Shown: piece after piece, positions 57,407-64,000 of the stretch
Position numbering within the stretch: the first letter of the stretch is position 1
How the letters are laid out: every line of letters starts with the position of its first letter
DNA from: Macrostomum hystrix
Taxonomy: Eukaryota > Platyhelminthes > Macrostomidae
Length of the DNA: 64,000 nucleotides
Direction: 5' to 3'
Assembly (NCBI GenBank): GCA_950097015.1
Contig: CATNEN010000011.1
Coordinates: forward strand, 6,102,001-6,166,000
Position numbers and translations under genes: made by a program
Notes under the pieces: model-generated
Told to the model about the DNA's origin: nothing
What the model saw: only the letters and a program-made list of their open reading frames with translations
Database searches by the model: none

Positions 57407-60249
57407 ACTCGTTTAATAATAAAAGGATCTATTACCACTGTCGGACATTCTCCATTTATTGCTACTAAAGTGGGCCAGCTAACTAACTGGAGTTCAGGAC
57501 TGACTCTTACAGCGTGAGATGAATGGAATTCAAAAGATCAGAGCAAAGGGGAGAAAACTCGAGGGAGGAGGGGAAGGGTAAGAAGGGAAGAAGGGAGGGA
57601 GAAGCGAGTGGAAGAGAGGTGGGGGAGAAGAAGTAGAGGTGAGGAAGAGAAAGAGATGGAGGAGAAGAGAAGAGAGAAATAGAATATTTATATGCTTGTA
57701 AAACGGAGACAGTTTGAGAGTGAATGTGTTGTAGAAAAAGACAATGGCTCTTATCGAGTCTTATTGACACATCTACTAGAAGATAAAAAAGATGCAGAAA
57801 TAAATTTGTATGCCTAGAATAGTACACAGTTATTAGACAAGTTACGATTGATACTAAAGTGCAACCTTAACAAGAGTTTAGTTTAAAATTAGTTTTTTTA
57901 CCAAATGTGATTTATTTGCACCAGCGAGTTAAATAAACAGCGACACTCGTCCACTCAATTAACAGTTTCGTTTGATAAAATTGGCGTGACTGATTCTCCA
58001 AATTAGGAAGCAGCAGCAGCAGAAACTTAATCCCGAAATGACAGCTTTTAAATAGCGAGGAACATGCGAACTATTTCAAATTGGCATCGTAACTGAACAT
58101 TTTTACAAAAAACTATGGAAAAAAGTTGGTGTGACCGGGTTGAGTTGTGTAACTCATCCCTTAAATATCGACGGGCTAATTCGCTATTTTTGACCAGTTG
58201 GGTCAGAGCTCGTGACAGCTTTAATTCGATTGATTTTACTTTAAAAATGATGTTTTTGTTTAAATCAACTGCCCTTGAACTTTTTTTAAATGTGTAAACT
58301 GAGAGAAGCAGCGAGAGGAGTATGCAACTGCAGCCATGCTATCGGCACAATCAAAAGTTTTGTTTTTCTACTTTAAGTTGAAGCCAAAATCGTTCAAACA
58401 CACCTTTTTATTGTTTTCTATCTTTTTTGGAAATTGGATCTGGATTTTTCAAGCTGATATGGTGCACAGAATTTAAATTTTGGCGACAAACTATGCTTGA
58501 ACGTATGCTATGAATGGAATTGGGATTCTACATATATTGCACTGGAAACAGCAGTTAAGCATAAAATGCTAATTTCACGGCTTAATTGGATAATACAGAA
58601 CATTCAACCCTCTCAGATCCTTCCATCAAATATTTCCTTGAACTATTCTTTGAACAATGCAAAGCAACTTCAATTCCGTCCTGTGGCTCGGTATGAAAAA
58701 TACAATAGCAATGCTTGATTTATAACGTACGAATTATCCAATACTAAAATGTTAACTCGTTTTAAATCTGCTTCTTTACTTTTAAGTTGCCCACAGTGCG
58801 CTTCAGTTAGTGTTTTAGATGAAAAACAGTTCATTTAGCTTAACTAAAGTAAAACTTCAGTGCATATGTAAACCAATGTGTAAGTACTAGAATCGTTCCA
58901 AACAACTCTGGCTTTAAAATTGTGATCTTTTGTACAATAAATATTCCTTTATAGAAAAGTTTTGAAAAAAACAACAGAACTCTATTGATTTTTATCTGTG
59001 ATGCTAGTGGACTAAATTGTATATTTGTCTGTGTCATGGTTCATTCGTTTTATCTGAAAAATGGGGTGCAGATTAGCTAGTCCAATATACTAAATTAAAA
59101 AATAGTTCTAATTGGTTGATTGCCCCAGCCAATGAATGTGCACCACACAGACAGTTAGAGCAACTACAATTCTGCCAAGATCCAACTTCTCTCTCGGTTC
59201 CGGAAATTTTTAACGCAACTGAAGACGGAACGGTCGGTCGGCGCGCACGCGTCTTGTTGAAAATGATAAACCCCAGGGTTATTTTAGGGAGAGAGAAAGA
59301 TATTGTGGACGCGGGGCGGGAGCTAGGACAGAGCGGAAGGCCCTCTTGGTTGGCTGTCGTTGGGCTATGACTGGGTATTTGTGGATAAAAATTCAATTCC
59401 AAAATGATAAAGCCCAACGCACCCAGTACAGAATCACTGTGAGAAAGCTGCGAGTGCTTCATTTAAATCGTTTAGCAAGCAACAAAAAGTAGCAAACGTT
59501 CCTAGAACAGCCAGTCCTGTTCATCCAAATTTTCATCAACACAATTTCTAGTGACGTTGGCATTCCTTAGATTAGGTTATTTAGTGAGCACATTATTTAA
59601 AATTAAAGTTCAGTTTCAGCAGTTTGACAGCTGTTCCGTTTATTGAGACGACAGGTAGGCATGCATAATCGAACTCTATAAATATATATCTCTTTATTAC
59701 TGAATTCGAAATGCTAAACTAGTTTAAAAAGAATTTAGAATGTTGAATATTCTCATCATTATTCTAGTCCGGTGTAATAGTACGCTCGTACATACATTTG
59801 CTTAATTTGAGAGCACAATGTATGGCTAGACACCAGGGGTGATAAAATATGGCCCATTGTCTAATTGTGCGGATGCAACTCATTATGCAAATAATTTCCA
59901 GTTGCTAAGCTAGCTCTTTACTATTAAGTAGGAAATTGGGACTAAGGAGATTGTTAAGTTGACGTTGGCATAAGTAGCAAAGAATTTTAGACTGACTGTA
60001 GGCAAACACTGCTGGGACATTGACGTGCTGGACTTATTTTCTCAGCTGTCACTTCTCTTGTGAGTAACTCAAACGAGGCAAAGTGACTGCTCTAACAGGG
60101 CAGTTAAGTCAATTTGACTAGCAGTATCTGCATCAAATCCACGGGCTTATTGGTCACTATTGGCTGATTAAATGAGTCTGTCTGGATGGATTAACAAACC
60201 TAAGCTGAATATTAATTTTAACACCCATTGCAGCACTTAGAGGGCGTCA
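57407..60249. other. Long AT-rich spacer
   Basis: No gene that I can support. About 57530-57680 is purine-rich (GAGGAGGGGAAG-like). About 59200-59350 is a CpG-richer island (GGTCGGTCGGCGCGCACGCG, GACGCGGGGCGGG) that could be a promoter. At ~59832 CAGGGGTGATAAAATATGGC resembles a hAT-type terminus, but no partner end was found. Confidence 0.4.
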
Positions 60250-60540
60250 GAGTGAGTAGGTCTGTTCAGAGTGAGTAGGTCTGTTCAGAGTGAGTAGGTC
60301 TGTTCAGATTGAGTAGGTCTGTTCAGATTGAGTAGGTCTGTTCAGAGTGAGTAGGTCTGTTCAGATTGAGTAGGTCTGTTCAGAGTGAGTAGGTCTGTTC
60401 AGAGTGAGTAGGTCTGTTTAGATTGAGTAGGTCTGTTCAGAGTGAGTAGGTCTGTTCAGAGTGAGTAGGTCTGTTCAGATTGAGTAGGTCTGTTCAGATT
60501 GAGTAGGTCTGTTCAGATTGAGTAGGTCTGTTCAGAATGA
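60250..60540. repeat. 19-bp minisatellite, ~15 copies
   Basis: Unit GTGAGTAGGTCTGTTCAGA with GATTGAG variant. Confidence 0.94.
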
Positions 60541-60644
60541 GTCACACGGGACGCAAATTATCTCGCGGGAGTGTTGAAGTGGTTTTGGTTAAAAAGCAGG
60601 TGCCAAATATCGGCTCTTTCTAACAGGTAGACGCTCTCTCTAAA

Positions 60645-60900
60645 AGCTAGGCCCTGTGTCTAACAGCTAGGCTCTCTGTCTAACAGCTAGGCTCTCTGTC
60701 TAACAGCTAGGCCCTCTGTCTAACAGCTAGGCCCTCTATCTAACAGCTAGGCCCTCTGTCTAACAGCTAGGCCCTCTATCTAACAGCTAGGCCCTCTGTC
60801 TAACAGCTAGGCCCTCTATCTAACAGCTAGGCCCTCTGTCTAACAGCTAGGCCCTCTGTCTAACAGCTAGGCCCTCTGTCTAACAGCTAGGCCCTCTAGA
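60645..60900. repeat. 20-bp minisatellite, ~13 copies
   Basis: Unit CTGTCTAACAGCTAGGCCCT with CTATC and GGCTC variants. Confidence 0.94.
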
Positions 60901-61361
60901 TAGCAGAGTGGGTTAATAGGAGTGAGGAGAGGGGAGAGAGAAGAGATGAGAGGACACAGGTGAGAGGAGATGGGAGAAATGTGAGAGGCAAGAAGACACG
61001 AGAGAGAAGACAGGAGAGGCTAGAGGCAGAAATAAATGTTAACAAGGGGAGTGTTGTCCCACAGGATCAGTAAAGGATCCAGGCAGAGATAATATGTTGG
61101 AGACACGTATAGTTTTGAGTTTCCACTTCTCTGGCTGAGATTATTATTCAGAGTCGGATTTCTATTTGTCGTAGTATTTTTTCACTACAGCAACATCGAC
61201 AGCAGAAGCAGCATCAGCTGCTGATTTTCTGCTGAAGTGTTAGCAAACGCAGTTTTTTACGCTTTTTTTCCTACTCAGTTTCCACTGACCCAGGCGTGCC
61301 CAGAATATTTATCAGGTCGTGTCGGTGGACTGTGTCCCAGCATCTATAGTGTAACTGGGAT
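60901..61361. other. Spacer, nothing recognised
   Basis: Begins with a short GAGAGG-rich patch. No exon or element. Confidence 0.4.
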
Positions 61362-61672
61362 TGCAGGAGGGCTGCGGGCAATGGCACATCATTTGGTGAC
61401 ACTAGACCCGCAGCCAGCGAGGAGGTGATTCTGCCCATTTCGCTGACTCCTGAGCACACACGCACACAGATACTGTACGCAGGCACACGCTCACACAGGT
61501 GTGTACATCTGCCCCGACTTTCTCATCGTCAGGCAGTGTACACTATCACTGTGCCCCCAAGCCTTCTCACCACGGCTGCGCCCCAAATGAATGTGGCCTC
61601 GCCGCGGAATCGAGCTCAGGGACCTCGGTGCGAGAGACAAACGTGTTTGACCGCTCTGCCACTCACCCCCTT
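61362..61672 (-). mobile_element. SINE-B
   Basis: Same blocks as the copy at 44838: GGGCTGCGGGCAATGGCACA, CATCGTCAGGCAGTGTACA, GCCGCGGAATCGAGCTCAGG, ending in CTCTGCCACTCACCC. It lacks the GGAGGTTGGCCCTCAA block. Confidence 0.87.
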
Positions 61673-61694
61673 GAGTGATGAGTTATGAAATAGG

Positions 61695-61815
61695 CTGTGT
61701 ACAGCTGTTCAGTCCATGGACTGTGGAATCCACCTGAAATTCTTCCCCTGCAGTTGAATTTCTATAAAGTGTCTTGCTCTCAAGGACACTAAATTGTTGC
61801 TTTTAGGTTGAATGT
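61695..61815 (-). mobile_element. SINE-A fragment
   Basis: TACAGCTGTTCAGTCCATGG and AGTGTCTTGCTC..GGACACTAAATTGTT follow the order of SINE-A blocks. The tRNA head is not visible. Confidence 0.6.
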
Positions 61816-62254
61816 AGAACTTTAAACCCCATAGAACAAGCAATAACTGCTATTGACGAGGCCACGTAACTGAATTTTAATTTACAAATTCCTCAGTGAT
61901 TTCTAAAAATCAATTTTAGATTCCGTTTTTGGGGCTCGTTTAGACACGTTTCAAATATTCGTTTCTAACCACCAGAAATTTCTAATATTTAACACTTCAG
62001 CGCTTCAGTCAGTATGTGCCGGTGCTAATTCCGATATAAGATAGCGAAAATTTCCACTTTTCAATATATTTTTCCTCACGCGCAAACCTGTTCTGTTTTG
62101 TTTAAGACAAAGAAAACTTCCGGAGTTTCAGACCGGAGATTTTTGAGGGTTTCGGAAATTAAAACAAGAATTTTTTTCATTTAAAATAGCTGAAAATTCA
62201 TACTGAACGTTCGACATTAAGGTACAGTCTCACCAGTTTCTTAATGTTTCTTAA
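61816..62254. other. Spacer, nothing recognised
   Basis: AT-rich DNA leading into the last array. Confidence 0.4.
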
Positions 62255-64000
62255 TGACACAGTCTCTCACCTGTTAGACACAGGCTCTCACCTGTTAGAC
62301 ACAGTCTCACACCTGTTAGACACAGTATCATACCTGTTAGACACAGTATCACACCTGTTAGACACAGTCTCACACCTGTTAGACACAGTATCATACCTGT
62401 TAGACACAGTATCATACCTGTTAGACACAGTATCACACCTGTTAGACACAGTCTCACACCTGTTAGACACAGTATCACACCTGTTAGACACAGTATCATA
62501 CCTGTTAGACACAGTATCACACCTGTTAGACACAGTATCACACCTGTTAGACACAGTATCACACCTGTTAGACACAGTATCATACCTGTTAGACACAGTA
62601 TCATACCTGTTAGACACAGTATCACACCTGTTAGACACAGTATCACACCTGTTAGACACAGTATCACACCTGTTAGACACAGTATCACACCTGTTAGACA
62701 CAGTTTCACACCTGTTAGACACAGTATCACACCTGTTAGACACAGTATCACACCTGTTAGACACAGTATCACACCCGTTAGACACAGTATCACACCTGTT
62801 AGACACAGTATCATACCTGTTAGACACAGTATCACACCTGTTATACACAGTCTCACACTACTGCTAGGCACAGTCTCACACCTGTTAGACACAGTATCAT
62901 TCCTGATAGACACAGTATCACACCTGTTAGACACAGTATCATACCTGTTAGACACAGTATCACACCTGTTAGACACAGTATCATACCTGTTAGACACAGT
63001 ATCACACCTGTTAGACACAGTATCACACCTGTTAGACACAGTATCACACCTGTTAGACACAGTATCATACCTGTTAGACACAGTCTCACACCTGTTAGAC
63101 ACAGTCTCACACCTGTTAGACACAGTATCATACCTGTTAGACATAGTCTCTCACCTGTTAGACACAGTATCACACCAGTTAGACACAGTATCATACCTGT
63201 TAGACACAGTCTCACACCTGTTAGACACAGTATCATACCTGTTAGACATAGTCTCTCACCTGTTATACACAGTATCACACCAGTTAGACACAGTATCATA
63301 CCTGTTAGACACAGTCTCACACCTGTTAGACACAGTATCATACCTGTTAGACACAGTATCACACCTGTTAGACACAGTATCACACCTGTTAGACACAGTA
63401 TCACACCTGTTAGACACAGTATCACACCTGTTAGACACAGTTTCACACCTGTTAGACACATTATCACACCTGTTAGACACAGTATCATACCTGTTAGACA
63501 CAGTATCATACCTGTTAGACACAGTATCACACCTGTTAGACACAGTATCACACCTGTTAGACACAGTATCACACCTGTTAGACACAGTTTCACACCTGTT
63601 AGACACATTATCACACCTGTTAGACACAGTATCATACCTATTAGACACAGTATCACACGTGTTAGACACAGTCTCACACCTGTTAGACACAGTATCATAC
63701 CTGTTAGACACAGTATCACACCTGTTAGACACATTATCATACCTGTTAGACACAGTATCATACCTGTTAGACACAGTATCATACCTGTTAGACACAGTAT
63801 CATACCTGTTAGACACAGTATCATACCTGTTAGACACAGTATCACACCTGTTAGACACAGTATCATACCTGTTAGACACAGTATCATACCTGTTAGACAC
63901 AGTATCACACCTGTTAGACACAGTATCATACCTGTTAGACACAGTATCATACCTGTTAGACACATTATCACACCTGTTAGACACAGTCTCACACCTGTTA
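62255..64000. repeat. 21-bp minisatellite running off the window, ~83 copies
   Basis: Unit CACACCTGTTAGACACAGTA plus T, with variable CAC/TAC and TATCA/TCTCA. Multi-unit blocks recur, for example the variant TAGTCTCTCACCTGTTA followed by CACACCAGTTAG at ~63143 and again at ~63248. The array continues beyond position 64000. Confidence 0.97.

Noticed and set aside
59073-59462. 129-codon minus-strand frame as a gene
   Set aside because: No domain, no homologous feel, and the opposite strand is equally open; kept only as a CpG-richer island.
59832-59900. Third hAT-like MITE (CAGGGGTGATAAAATATGGC)
   Set aside because: Only one end resembles a hAT terminus; no matching second end or internal homology was seen.
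62244-63992. Frames of 200-380 codons
   Set aside because: Artefacts of the 21-bp array at the right end; no non-repeat sequence of any length in them.

Overview
The window is animal nuclear DNA. It carries GT-AG introns, a full-length alpha-spectrin gene, a NeuroD-family bHLH gene, a DEG/ENaC channel gene, an LRR plus EF-hand gene, tRNA-derived SINEs and hAT-like MITEs. The spectrin lacks the vertebrate calpain/calmodulin insert, so an invertebrate bilaterian is likely. A lophotrochozoan or flatworm-like animal would fit, but I cannot settle the phylum. I see no bacterial, viral or organellar sequence.

Layout. 76-504 (+): last exon of an immunoglobulin-superfamily, probably GPI-anchored protein. 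2358-3260 (-): NeuroD-type bHLH factor with two poly-Q tracts. 3.3-20.4 kb: gene desert made of at least ten unrelated minisatellites, SINEs and AT-rich spacer. 20376-39767 (-): complete alpha-spectrin, 12 coding exons, 2427 residues after splicing. 42464-44071 (+): intronless DEG/ENaC channel. 44305-51765 (-): ten-exon LRR/EF-hand protein (LRRC74-like, 576 residues), tail to tail with the channel. 52.2-64 kb: further minisatellites, SINEs and AT-rich DNA, with one doubtful small ORF near 57.2 kb and a 21-bp array running off the right end.

Minisatellites dominate the window: about thirty arrays with periods of 7 to 58 bp. They fill the spacers and nearly all larger introns, and almost every spectrin intron has its own unrelated array. 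Because many periods are multiples of three, the arrays give long open frames that are not genes. Two SINE families (called SINE-A and SINE-B here) and a hAT-like MITE recur. The MITE carries a small internal tandem repeat that is short in one copy and about 500 bp long in the other.

The genes share no evident pathway: neuronal transcription factor, membrane skeleton, cation channel, calcium-binding LRR protein and cell-surface Ig protein. The best leads are an 11-copy 58-bp array that multiplies the real 3' splice site of an LRR-gene exon, the MITE-borne minisatellite, decoy splice signals in intronic arrays, a spectrin SH3 domain with a changed ligand pocket, a candidate 51-nt spectrin microexon, and strong palindromes in spectrin intron 2.
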